Positions 46,070-57,451 of a stretch of 64,000 bases of DNA are shown here, piece after piece. A model generated the notes under the pieces. That model did not search any database, had not been told where the DNA came from, and saw only the letters and a list, made by a program, of their open reading frames with translations. Both the position numbers and the translations under genes were made by a program. Positions within the stretch are counted from its first letter, which is position 1, and the number at the start of each line of letters is the position of its first letter. Source of the stretch: Gamarada debralockiae (lineage: Eukaryota; Ascomycota; Leotiomycetes; Helotiales; Hyphodiscaceae). The stretch is from contig NXFV01000795.1 of the NCBI GenBank assembly GCA_002803225.1, forward strand, positions 1-64,000. The letters are read 5' to 3'.

Positions 46070-47610
46070 GAGATCTTTTGGCCACGAAGACGATCAGTCT
46101 TGATGGGGCAACGTTTCCATTCACGACTAATTTGCACTCAGCCCTTCTTCATTTACGAGAGGAAGATTTGCTGTTTACAGGTTCTGGTTTTATCTAATCT
46201 CTATCAATCAGTCCGATATCATTGAGAGGTCGCGGGAGGTCACTCGGATGTGTGATATTACGCGGCTGTAAGGCTAGTAATTGCCTGGATAGGGGACTAT
46301 GAAGGCCATGACCGCCAACAAATCAAGGTTATTTTTAAAAAGGCAGTTCTTACAGCGTATATCTGTGATAAAACGCGGATAGTAGATGAAGTCAATCTAC
46401 AAGTCATGGCTGTGGATTTGGATCGTTTTACAATGGAACAATTGGCCGTCAGGCCCTAGTTTCTAAGGGCTTGGATTATTCAAGAGGTGTTGGCTGGACC
46501 TGTTGGTGCTTCATTATGTGTGGGCACCAAATGGTGCCTTTTACAAGAGTCTTCATGCTTGGGAGACTCCTGAAAGTATCTCACCATAGCATCGATTGGC
46601 GCCGCCTGAATGCCTATCTCAGCCATGATGGCATTCAAAGCTCAGAAAACTACTACTAGAGGTTCATGTGCCTCTGAAAGAAGAAATGCAACTTCCAGAA
46701 ACAGGATGGTTGCGGAAAACCTTATCCGCATCTTGGAAATAAGTCTGGGTACTTTCCACGCAACCGTACCACATGATCTCATTTATTCTGCTTGAAAAAT
46801 GGGAGCCTCCCCCAGACTTAGTACCAAACTATGATCTGCCAATTTCTAAGGTCTATTATAATTTCACAAAATATTTGATACAAGAGACGGGGCAATCTTC
46901 ATCTTCTAAGAACGAGAAAAACTGAATTGGTTGGCGTCCCAACATGGGTTACGGAACTGCGCTTCTCCCTAAAGTCAAAGTCTCCTAAGTTTACTGGTGA
47001 AGTGACCTTTTCTACCGATGGATCTTCATTGGAGACGAAAGGACGACACTTAAAGCTTCCTGGACGTGATATGGGATCGATGGCCTACCGTCATTGAAAA
47101 TCTGCACGAATATCCCGAAGCGATTGGAGCCGCGCCGAGAAAATTCGAGACTGAAATACTTGCTCGGGCCTCACACCTTCGAGGCATTTCTGTGGACACG
47201 TTTATCAATCAATTTCCGCAACATCTCTTCCGGAACACGGATTTCGATGCAGCCTGGGTGCGGAGGACATATGAGATACTCCCTGGAAGAAAGAATGGCT
47301 CGGTTCCTGATGAATATAGTGGAAGGGATGGTCAGGCCAAACTTGAGCATTTTCTCAATTGGATTATAAGAACTAATTACTTCATCCTGACAGACGGCAC
47401 AATAGCTACTGGGTAGAGAGATGATATAAGCTTGTGTTTAGACGATGCTGCCTATATTCTTTACGGGGCAGGGGAGTCGTGTGCTCTTCGCAAGGGGAAA
47501 GGGCAAACTAATATGAACTCTTAGGCTTTTGTCAACTGGATCGAGAGGAAGAACCGGAGTATAGCGATGAGTATTTTTTGAACTATGAGCCTGAAACTAT
47601 AGTATTAATA
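46070..47610 (+). pseudogene. HET-domain (heterokaryon incompatibility) relic
   Basis: Blocks typical of HET proteins occur in the right order but in shifting frames broken by stops: ATKTISLDGATFPFTTNLHS, then INQSDIIERSREVTRMCDI, then RLVIAWIGDYEGHD, RAWIIQEVLAGPVGASLCVG (the classic RAWIIQE signature), PPPDLVPNYDLPISKVYYNF (the post-HET region), and near the end ISLCLDDAAYILYGAG. The last long piece, 47066-47416, is open for 116 codons. Functional HET proteins trigger incompatibility cell death; this copy is dead. No neighbouring gene shows the same degree of decay. Confidence 0.7.
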
Positions 47611-48031
47611 TAGAGGGAGTATAAAGTGTAATGAGTACCCCTCATTATCGCATATACTACAAATAAATTATCTAGGCCCAAGTACGAATGCGGCTGCTGG
47701 ATTGTTCATTTGGGGGACGAGGGAGTAGAAGGTTGGGTGGAGGGTTTAGGTTAAGGTGTGAGAGATGATGAGGGGGCACACATCGATAAGTTTCGAACTG
47801 AAAATAGATCTAGGTATACAAGTACAGCGACTTACCGATTTGAGACGAGGCGGACGGGCTGTATTGATATGGGACGAAAATGTAGAGAATACATGATAAA
47901 AAGAAGAATGGATTAGGGAGCAAGGAGAATTATGTAAATGACAATGGTATCTACGCCGAAAAATATATATAACAGAAAAAATGCCGCGTCTAGAGATTCC
48001 AGCAATGAGAGGCAACTAAGAAAAGTGCCAT

Positions 48032-49963
48032 CTAAACACTCTCTCCAAGCGCTAGCAGTTCTATATCCGTGAAGTTCTCACTCAGAACCGAGATTCCCTC
48101 GATGTTGATGACTCGGGGCTTTGCGGGAACATATCCAGCGAAGGCCTTCTGCCCCGTGACAACCTCCAGGATCTCCTTGACGGCTTCACGATCCGGGGTC
48201 TGTTGACCTCGCCACGCAACATGACCATCAGCACGCAGAAGGACGAGATTCGACCCCCATATCGTATGCGCATGCTCTTCATCCTTCAGAACGATACTCT
48301 TCAACGATATCCTCATCTCCCTCGCAACGTCCACGAACACCTCAGTGTCCACAATCTCCGTTCCCTTCGTAAAAGCGATGAAAGAGAATTCCGGCCCATA
48401 AGTATCCAGAATACTTGTCTTTCCATCCTTCAAAATCACATGCGGGGCCCTCGATCCCGGGATTGTCGACGGGATATATTTCTTGAACCCCCATTCCGGC
48501 TCCTTTGTTCCATCCTGAAAGATAACAGCAGATTTGTATCTCGAATCAAGTTCAATGCCACGATCCAAACACTCCGAGCCCGACGCTTCGAGTTGGTCTT
48601 TGATTAGCTTGCGTAACTGCTCGCCTTTCTCGTTATTGGCCATAAGGATCTCAGGGCCGTTTTCGCTGTACCATTGATAGCGTGGGATGTGTTCGCCGAC
48701 GTGGTGATTGCAGCGCTCAAGACGTGTGATCATGACGGGTCGCTGTTCGGCTTCGTACGATGGGATGAGATGGGGGCCTCCGTAGCCTTTCAGGACTGCT
48801 GAGAGGCGCCAGGAAACTGCGAGGGCGTCTTCAATGCCGCTGTTCATGCCTAGACCACCATGTGATGGATTGCGATGGCCTATGATTCTCATCAGCTGGA
48901 TCTTCACAAAACCCAAGACGTCACCTACAAGCATCACCAGCAAGTAACACTCTCCCACCAGACGACAAATAATGTTCCGCAATGCTGAAATTTGGCCTCC
49001 AATCGCTTGAAACAAGGATCTCATCGATCTTGAAGCGGTACGGCTCGCCAGCTCCTCCAAAGCATTTGTAGACCCATTCGTAAGGATCGATCTTCGAAGT
49101 ATCCTGATCGAGAGAATCGAGTCCCATGTGTGCAGTGAAAGTCCCTTCTTCGTCTTGGTCGATAATGAAGCCGCCGAAGGGAGGGAACATGTGCCAGAAT
49201 TTGCCGAAGGGGAGGTTTTGAGCCAGTTCTTCGGATCGGAAATGAACTAAGAATAGTGCGATGGGGAGAGGACTACCGAGCATTTTTATTCCGGAGTTCT
49301 TTCGTACTCGACTGCTTCCGCCATCGGCGCCCACCAGATAGTTGCTTCGGACGATGTGTTGTTGGTTGTGACAGTCGATGAATGTCGATTCCACCCCAGG
49401 AGCGGTTTCGGTATGGGAGATGTATTTCCATCCGAACTTGCTGTTGATTGATTTTTGCGACAAACACTTCTTCTTGAGCCATGCCTCGAAGATAATTTGT
49501 GAGCATCTTTGACCGGGCTCTGCGGGGTATGTGCCGTCATTTTCTTTAGCAATGGTATCGCGCCACTCATTCATGGGCGGTAATCTCTGACGATAGTTGT
49601 CAGTGGAAAGTGGAAAGTGAAAACTGGTATTGAAGGCAGAGTCATACGCACCCAAGCTGCCATGACCTTCCCTCCTGAACCACAGGAAGTGTAGAAGAGG
49701 CTGTCACACGGCGAATCCCGGCTTACTGCACCCTTCTGCGCACGATATTCGTCCGCAATGCCCAACATCCTCATGATCTCCATTGATCTGCAGTTCGTGA
49801 AATCCATTTTCGGCCATTTTGTAGTTTCCAGCGATTATTCAGCCAGCAGACATTCAATACCCAATCGACTTAGCTCAAAAGCAGTGAACATTCCAACTGG
49901 TCCCCCGCCAACAATGACAATGGGAACTTCATGTTCGAGAGGCTCTTGGGATAAGTCGCCCAT
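48032..49963 (-). pseudogene. FAD aromatic monooxygenase with in-frame stop
   Basis: A class A (PHBH/phenol-hydroxylase-fold) flavoprotein monooxygenase. Exons 49963-49652, 49586-48929 and 48879-48032 total 606 codons in frame. Motifs: FAD-binding GGGPVGMFTAFELSRLG, the DG motif GADGGSSRVRK, the GD motif LLAGDACHRNPSHGGLGMN, and a C-terminal thioredoxin-like region (VLLRADGHVAWRG). Such enzymes hydroxylate phenols or polyketides using NAD(P)H and O2. The single lesion is a TAA at 49835-49837, shortly after the FAD motif, at a position where the family usually has Gln (a CAA-to-TAA change). Everything else, including splice sites, is intact, so this looks like a recent null or a strain-specific allele. 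An ATG further upstream (50080) is in frame but the one at 49963 is better placed. Confidence 0.8.
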
Positions 49964-50214
49964 TTTAAAAGATAAGGTCCAGTTACATAAAGTAAAGAGG
50001 CAAACAAAATTCGTAATTGAGAGCGACAATGAATGCAACTTCAGACTTCTGAAGAATGTCGACAATGGACATTCATTCATATAAATAAATTTACTAACCC
50101 CTCCGAGCGGAAAGATACTTTGTACGTAATGGAAGACAGCGCCCTATCCTATGTGATTGAACTAGGCGTGAGCGGCCGACGCTTGTCTCTTGCATTGTTT
50201 GCGCCTGTCAGCTT

Positions 50215-50455
50215 TCAAGCTCGAAACTTTTTGAGCCTCTTGACCGCGTCTTCGACGAACGATTTTGCGTCAAAGCCTGACTTATTAACGTGGCGTCCGT
50301 TCCCTGCAAGACGTGCTTATGTTGACTGTCAGCATGCCCTGGGCTGACAGGCAGACAAGTGCGAGTTTTGGACAAACGGCTATCAACAGAATGGTTAGCA
50401 AATGTGCAACCTATATGTCCGAGGGTCCTAAGCTTCCTTTGGATATAGTGCTCAT
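50215..50455 (-). other. Possible small-protein gene or remnant
   Basis: ATG at 50455 starts MSTISKGSLGPSDI followed by TAG and GT; a candidate acceptor at 50304 leads into GNGRHVNKSGFDAKSFVEDA and a basic end before TGA at 50215-50217. The pieces resemble the ends of small fungal stress-type proteins, but the splice would leave a stop codon in the frame, so the gene is either dead or misread. Low confidence. Confidence 0.3.
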
Positions 50456-50737
50456 CGGCGTCGCAGGGACGGCTCGAGCCTTTGATATGGCTAGAGAGAT
50501 TGCAGGTGATGTAATGCTTTAATAGGAAATCAGCCTTGATGTGAAATGTTGTCCTTAGAGCTGTACGTTGAGGAGGAAGAGTGAAATGTGAAAATGGAAG
50601 AATCGACCCCTGTTGAGTCACATGTTTTGATGCCTGAGGCTAGTTAATGAGGCCGCAGTTGCTTTATCTAGAGCTGGAGCTCAGAACAGCTTTCCTAAAC
50701 AGACCAAGAGGCTCATCACCTCGCACAACCCACAAAT

Positions 50738-53719
50738 ATGCGCCTTCCAGTCAACCTCCTCTGTCTGACCCTATCAATCCTCCCCACCACTCTCGCAGTA
50801 TACGCCGACGAAGCCTACCACGTCGATTACCACCACGAACTACTAGGAATACCCCAACCACACACCACCTTCTTCCATCGACCACGGCAACATGACAAAG
50901 CGACGTTATTATATACATTGAGTGATTTAGGCGTGCTTGGAGCCGTCAATCCCGGAACCGGGAAGGTTGTTTGGAGGCAACTCCTTGCGGAGAACGATAC
51001 GGCTAGCGCGGATGGATTTCTGCGGCCTGTGGAAGGAGAGGGAACGGTTGTGTCTGCGGTGCAGAAAAGAGTTGATGCTTGGGATGCGATGAGTGGAAGG
51101 GAGAAATGGGGGAATGTGTTTGCGGGACAAGTGAAGGACTTGGAGGTTATGGAACACGCGGCTGGAGAGGAGACTAAGGATGTTCTGGCCCTTTTCGAAG
51201 AGAGTGGGAAGGCGCATCTCCGAAGATTGAAGGGCGCTAATGGAGATGTGGCTTGGGAATACAAGGATGGGAGTGAGGATATTCCGCTGCAGGTCAGCAC
51301 GAATGTGCGAGAGGTGTTCATGGTTTCCCTGCATGGATCTTGGGGAGGGTATAATCTGAAAGTTACAATCCTGGATCCGGTTACTGGAAAGAAGACCAAC
51401 GAGTACACCCTCACGACGAAAGCAGATGTCCACTCGCCGGAAGATGTGTTACTTGTGGGAGCCAATTCTGCGTCCCCAATTGTTGCTTGGACGGACAAGG
51501 CTATGAAGAATCTCAAAGTCAATCTCCTCGGAAAATCTGGGGATATGCAAAGTCTGCCCCTTAAGGAATCTGATGGGGAGATTGTGAAGGTTACACTTCA
51601 TGCGCCACATTTAGTGCAGTCTCTACCACATTTCCTGGTACATAGTCAATCGGCCGTTTCCAATCGCGCTGATGTCTACCACATCAATCTTGCCAGTGGG
51701 AGGATTGAAAAAGAATATGAACTTCCTAAGGTGCCCGGCCCAGGAGCTATTTCCACCGGTTCATCAGACGCGAATGTCTACTTTACACGCCTCACAGAAG
51801 ACGATGTCATTCTCGTCTCATCTGTGTCCCACGGAATCCTCGGAAGATGGCCCGTCATGGTAGATACAGACCACGGATCGCTCATTCACGGAGTATCAGA
51901 AGTCGTTCAAAAGGCTGCCGACACCTATGCCGTCAGATCAGCGGTTTTCACAACGTCCGAGGACTGGGTTCTAGTTCGCAACGGAGCGGAGGCATGGTCT
52001 CGTTCAGAGGGTCTTTCAGGCGCCATTGCTGCAACATGGGCAGAAATCCCTGAGTCAGAAAGCTTGGCCAAGTCTCTGGAAGTAGAGGCTCACAGCAATC
52101 CTCTTTCCGCATATATTCATCGCGTTAAGCGTCATGCGAGCGACTTGCAATACCTGCCTGCTTATCTACAAGCGGTTCCTGAGCGTTTCTTGAGTAGCAT
52201 TCTTCCAGAAGCTACAACACACTCTCCTGGCCCGTTAGCGCGTGACAGTTTTGGCTTTAGCAAAATTGTCATTGTTGCTACTCAGCGCGGTCGTGTCTAT
52301 GGCTTGGACACCGGAAACCATGGCAATGTCATCTGGAATTCGAAAGCTTTCGACGTGCCTGCTGGCCGAAAGTGGGATGTAAAGGGCATTTGGGTCGAAA
52401 ACACTAAAGGCATCGCAACGATCAGAGGTAGCGATGGCGAGTACATCTTGATCCGAACCGAAACTGGGGTCAACGTCGAGACAATGAAGCCTGGGTCCTG
52501 GCCACCTGTCACCAGCGCAGCAGTTGTTGATAGCCCATCAGGGAAATGGTTCCTCCCAATCGGGGTTGATGGCAACCCAGGTGAAATTCCCAACGAATGG
52601 GCACCTATCGACTACCTCGTTGTTCAAGGCGCGAACGGTGAAGTCAGAGGGCTGAAATTCGAGCCCAAGGGACTGAACGCAGAGCCCATCGTCGCATGGA
52701 CCTTCCGGCCAGCAACCGGACAGCAAATCACCAGTGTTGTTGGGCGCCCTGCCCACGATCCCGTAGCATCCATCGGACGCGTCCTCGGCGATCGTTCCGT
52801 CTTGTACAAATACCTAAACCCCAACATCGTCCTCGTAACGGCTATTTCAGACTCCTCATCAACAGCCTCCTTCTACCTCCTCGACTCCGTATCCGGCTCC
52901 ATCCTCTACACCACGGCACACACCGGCGTTGACACCACCCAGCCCATTACTTCCGTTTTGACAGAAAATTGGTTCGCCTACTCCCTCTGGAGCGATGTCC
53001 TCTCCACCAGCGCCTCTATGACGGCCTCAAAAGGCTACCAAATCGTGATATCCGAACTCTACGAATCTGCAATCCCGAACGATCGTGGACCCTTGGGCGT
53101 TACCGATAATTCCTCCAGTCTTGAGCCCTCGGATATCCCAAACGCGGAACCAGCACTGCCTTATGTCATCTCTCAATCTTTCCTAATTCCCGAAGCAATA
53201 AGCCACATGTCCGTCACCCAGACAAGACAAGGCATAACAACCCGCCAACTCCTCTGCTCGCTCCCCTCCTCCAACAGCATAATAGGCATCCCCCGCGCGC
53301 TCCTCGATCCTCGACGACCAGTAGATCGGGACCCCACTGTCGCCGAACAGGAAGAGGGTCTCTTCCGCTATAATCCCGTCATCGAGTTCGATCCCAAGAT
53401 GATCATCACGCATAAGCGCGAAGTCATTGGCGTGAAGAATATAATTACGAGTCCAGCGTTGTTGGAGAGTACCAGTCTGGTGTTTGCTTATGGTGTTGAT
53501 GCTTTTGGAACCCGGGTGGCGCCGTCCGCGGCGTTTGATATTTTGGGGAAGGGGTTTAATAAGTTGAGTCTTGTGGCTACGGTTGCTGCGCTTGGGGCGG
53601 GAGTTGCGGTTTTGGCGCCTATGGTATGTTCCCACTTCTTTTAAATTGATTCAAGGTGTGTGCTAATATGCGGATAGGTGAGAAAGAAGCAGATTAATGG
53701 ACGATGGATGACTTCTTAG
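50738..53719 (+). CDS. EMC1: ER membrane protein complex subunit 1
   Basis: EMC1 is the large lumenal subunit of the ER membrane complex, which inserts tail-anchored and multispanning proteins into the ER membrane. Two exons (50738-53623 and 53678-53719) give 975 aa, the usual fungal length. Residues 1-20 are a signal peptide (LLCLTLSILPTTLA). The N-terminal half is the beta-propeller (TLSDLGVLGAVNPGTGKVVW and similar strands), and the C-terminal third is the DUF1620 region ending in DPKMIITHKREVIGVKNIIT and ALLESTSLVFAYGVDAFGTR. One transmembrane helix (LVATVAALGAGVAVLAPM) precedes the short cytosolic tail RKKQINGRW, which is coded by the 42-nt last exon. The gene is intact and a good control for sequence quality. 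Confidence 0.95.
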
Positions 53720-54381
53720 ATGGTAGGCTGTATGAATAGATCAGGAATATAAAGTTTCATTTACCGTTTGACTCTTGCACCAATCCATCGAGTGGGCAAT
53801 GACGCCAACAAGGCGGGCGGGCATGCACCTGAAGAAATGTGCTAGGCATTAATACAACGAAGTCTTCGTAGAGAGATTTGTACTCTCATCAAAGCACATA
53901 TGTCCATAGGCTCTAATATGTGGGATGAGGGGTTTTGGGAGGAAAGTTTGGGACACCTGTCAATGCGAGTCCTGGTTCTTTCACCCTTCAGTCCTCGAAC
54001 ACCATATCATAGTCCAGCGCTCTCTTGAACTGCTGACGAGCCTCTTTTTATCAATTTGTTGTTGAGTGCCATTTCGTTGTCGATGGTCATGTCGTTATCA
54101 TTCAGCTATCCCTGTTTCCAGGCATTATCATACTATTTGGCAGTCATTACCATGCAAGATATTGAAGAGTCGTCTGAACCGAGCTAGGTGCGTCATCCTC
54201 ATCCCGGTATCCTCTATTATCTCGGTCGGTGGGAGCCTTTCCATTCTCGTCATCTAGCTGATCTGGGTTGATGTCGAGAACTGTCTGTGGATTCATGCGA
54301 TTTGATGAAGTTCTACAGCACTCATGAAAAGGTCTCATAAACCCCCAAAAGATATGACAAAAGTTATCAGGGGAGAAAAAT
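53720..54381. other. Convergent intergenic region
   Basis: Lies between the convergent 3' ends of EMC1 and the ThiF-type gene. No gene or repeat seen. Confidence 0.5.
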
Positions 54382-56290
54382 TCATCTATATTTCTCATAC
54401 CCAATCTCCTCCCTAATCCTCGCCTCAACTAACTCCACAATATCCCTATCATACAACTCCTCGGGCTTCTTCCTCCCTCTCACAACCTCCCTGTCATGTA
54501 CGGCAGCCTCCTCTCTAGTCATACACACCAAGTCCCTAAGTCTCACTTTACTGCTCTTCTGACCTTCTATGCCCCTCTCAATCGTACTCCCTTCCTCGGG
54601 TTCCCGCCATCTAACCAAAGCCAACCTCGTCGGAACCCCACTGACAACGCTCTTCCCTCTCCACACCTCCTCAACCAAATACCCAACATCCAGCACACTG
54701 ATCCCCAATTTCAACCCCTGCGCATCTTCTCCGGGAGTTGTTGCCCTCGCAAGTTTCTCTTCAGAGCCCTGAAGTTGCGCCAAAATCCCATCATACATCT
54801 TCTCCCTCCCCTTAGCAGGCACATATTCAACCGGATATCCACTAATCTCCAAAATCACAAAATTCGCAACCGCGTATCCAAACACCGCGGGCATCGTGCC
54901 CAACACCGGTAGTATCCGAACTCTAAAATCGGGAAGAACCCCTAAATCCCCCACGCTTCCTTTCTGAAACTCCTCTTCGGGTAACGGTAAGAGTTGGGCT
55001 TTTCCCGGTCCAGGCTTTTCGGTCGAGTAGACGACTGGGATCCCGGAGGATATTCCGAGGGCGCGAAGACGGCGGCGAGTGGAGCGAGAGAGAGGGTCTT
55101 CGGTTGAGGAACTAATGTCCCCAATGAAGAGGCGCGTGGGGTCGGATTTACAGCCTGCTCCCATGGAGGAGATGACTTTTAGGTCGTTTTTATAACAATA
55201 TTCCAGTAACGCGACTTTGGAATCAATATTATCGATTGCATCAACCACAAAATCCGGCCTCCTCCCATCATCCCCCTTCCATGGTCCCAATAACGTATCG
55301 GCGGCAGCAGAGGCGAAAAGCTCGTTCCTCAGATCGAATTTCACCCACGGGGTGATTTTTTGGATGTGTTTTTGAAGGCAAGTGACTTTTGGAGTTCCAA
55401 CGTCCGCTAATGTTGCGACGGCATGTCGGTTGAGTGATGAGAGAGTCACTTGGTCGAAATCGATGAGTCGGATGCGGGAGACGCCTGAGCGGGCGAGGGC
55501 GGTGGTGCAGTGGGATCCTACGCCGCCGCAACCGACTACTATTATGAAGGAGGAGCGGAGTTTGGAGAGGCCTTCGTCGGTCAGGAAAACGCGGTTGCGG
55601 GCGAGTTGTTCGAGAATGAGATCTGTAAAAGACTCGAATGAGTACATAATTCCCAGATATGGGTAAAAGGGGGAAAGTGTACCATCATCATAATCGCCCT
55701 TCTGCGCTCTCCTCGCCAACTCTGCGGAGCGTTCGTCTTCTTTGCTTAATATGCCGTTCTGGGGTGAGGCGGCGCCATAGTCTGTGAGCTTCACTTCTCC
55801 CGTCAGCCTTGTATTCTATATCCCAATGCTATTCTACTCCACTCCACTCCTCCACTCCTCTCCACCCCGCATTCCCAATGCTCTCCACAACCACAACCAA
55901 TCCAATCCAGCCCGGCCCTAATCTAACAACCATGGACAAAAGGAAACATACCATATCAGCATGGTGTCCCTTCCCAAGCGCTGGGATCGAGCTCTTCAAA
56001 TCCTCGACCTTCTCCTGCCTCCGGACATGTTGATACCCCAGTATCGCGCCCGCGACCACAGCACCTGACACCAGTGCCGTCGCACCGAATTGGAATTCTT
56101 TTGAGCTGAGCCAGGACGTCATTGTGCCTCTCCAAGTTTCTTTTCCTTGCCCTTTATCTTTGTCTTGTTCTTGCTCGCGCTCGCGTTCGAGTTCGTAGGC
56201 GGGAGAATACTGTGGGGGAGGGTACTCGTCTTCGTAGTTATTATTGGGGAAATAGGAGGGACGATCCGGCTGGTTATAGAGCCTGTCCAT
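54382..56290 (-). CDS. tRNA t6A dehydratase (TCD/CsdL-type, ThiF fold)
   Basis: The enzyme makes cyclic t6A at tRNA position 37 by ATP-dependent dehydration, as yeast Tcd1/Tcd2 and bacterial TcdA do. Two exons (56290-55952, 55815-54382) give 590 aa. The N-terminus has a charged linker (EREREQEQDKDKG) and a transmembrane helix (FGATALVSGAVVAGAILGY), as in the yeast proteins anchored in the mitochondrial outer membrane. The ThiF/E1-like domain follows: ATP-binding GCGGVGSHCTTALARSG, RLIDFDQVTLSSLNRHA, FVVDAIDNIDSKVALLEYC and VISSMGAGCKSDPTR. The C-terminal part carries RPE-type elements ending in a charged helix. Exon 2 starts at an acceptor giving NTRLTGEVKLTDYG; a GTG-led frame alone would miss the membrane anchor. 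Intact. Confidence 0.9.
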
Positions 56291-56598
56291 GATTATGGCT
56301 TCTCATGGTTCGTTGCGTTGTGTTCATATTTCCGCTGTCTCGTGATGGAAAATTCCCATTTTCGAAGCTCTTCAAATTTCAAGTCGAGGCTCCCGCAAGG
56401 TCGCGTCATTGGCTGCCGAGGCTGTGATTGGTCGCCCTTCACCCCACTCGTCAGTCCCTCCATATCTAATCACTCCAATCCTATTACCCTTTTTCAAATC
56501 CATATAGAATACTTCAAATGTTCGCCCTCTGAAAGCCCCAATCTCTCTTTCTAAGATTCTCTCAAACATTTAAAGGGAGCTTGGTTTATACGAGAAAG

Positions 56599-57268
56599 AT
56601 GTAAACCCCGGCAGCGACGATCAAATCCCTCGACCATCTCGTCTTGACGGTAAAGTCTATTTCGAAGAGTATGGAATGGTATGAGAAGAACTTGGGAATG
56701 AGGAGCGAGAGTTTTGTCTCTGCTGCTACTCCGGATATCACGCGGTATTCGCTCATTTTTGGGAGTCAAAAAATTCAACCTCCACGAACTGGGAAAAGTA
56801 CCTCTCCCTCCTTTCCCCAATCCTTTCCCCTCAATCCCTAAGAATACTCCAGAGCTGATGTGTGACTTTTAGGAATTCGAGCCAAAAGCCTTAAACGTGA
56901 AGGGCGGGAGTGCGGATTTGTGTTTTCTGACAGATGATGATGTGAAAGAAGTCCGGAAAAGATTAGCGGGCAACGAGGTGGAGCTGGTCGACCTAGGGGC
57001 CGAGAAGAGCGATGAAGGTATTGTGATGAGGACTGGTGCTAGGGGAAATATTAGGAGTGTGTATTGTCGGGATTTGGATGGGAATTTGATCGAGTAGGTT
57101 GTCTTGTTTCTTTTCCCCTGGTTGAAGTTGGAAGAAGTGAGGGAGGATTTAAGCGAAGATGACGAGAGGGGAAAAGGAGACGGATTCCAAAGATGTAAAG
57201 GAGAGGGTTGCATAAATAGGTGAACGGCGGAATCCTAACGTGCGAACAGGATATCCAATTATGTTTGA
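56599..57268 (+). pseudogene. VOC/glyoxalase-like protein, two lesions
   Basis: A vicinal-oxygen-chelate family protein. Exons: about 56599-56797, 56873-57093 and 57250-57268. The start SLDHLVLTVKSISKSMEWYE and the end YCRDLDGNLIEISNYV are textbook for small fungal glyoxalase/dioxygenase-superfamily proteins of ~150 aa. Two faults: the only ATG in place (56599) is followed at once by TAA, and one extra base in the AAAAAATTC tract at about 56768 shifts the frame before NLHELGK, while the next exons (EFEPKALN..., GSADLCFLT) continue in the original phase. The last, 19-nt exon restores the usual C-terminus. It may start at a non-AUG codon, but the frameshift makes a pseudogene more likely. Confidence 0.7.
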
Positions 57269-57451
57269 ACTAAATCGTAAACCACATACGTCGTCAGACA
57301 TGATCCACATCATACAAAATGGGTATATTGCGCCAAGGCCGACTGGACCAGCACTATGCCATTCACCCTTCCTTCCATCCAAACCCGCTCAAACCAAACG
57401 CCACGCTGACAACCATGCCCAGACCCCCAATCCAAAACCAAAATCATACAA

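Noticed and set aside
50827..51522. Long minus-strand frames opposite EMC1
   Set aside because: Antisense shadows of a strongly conserved coding gene.
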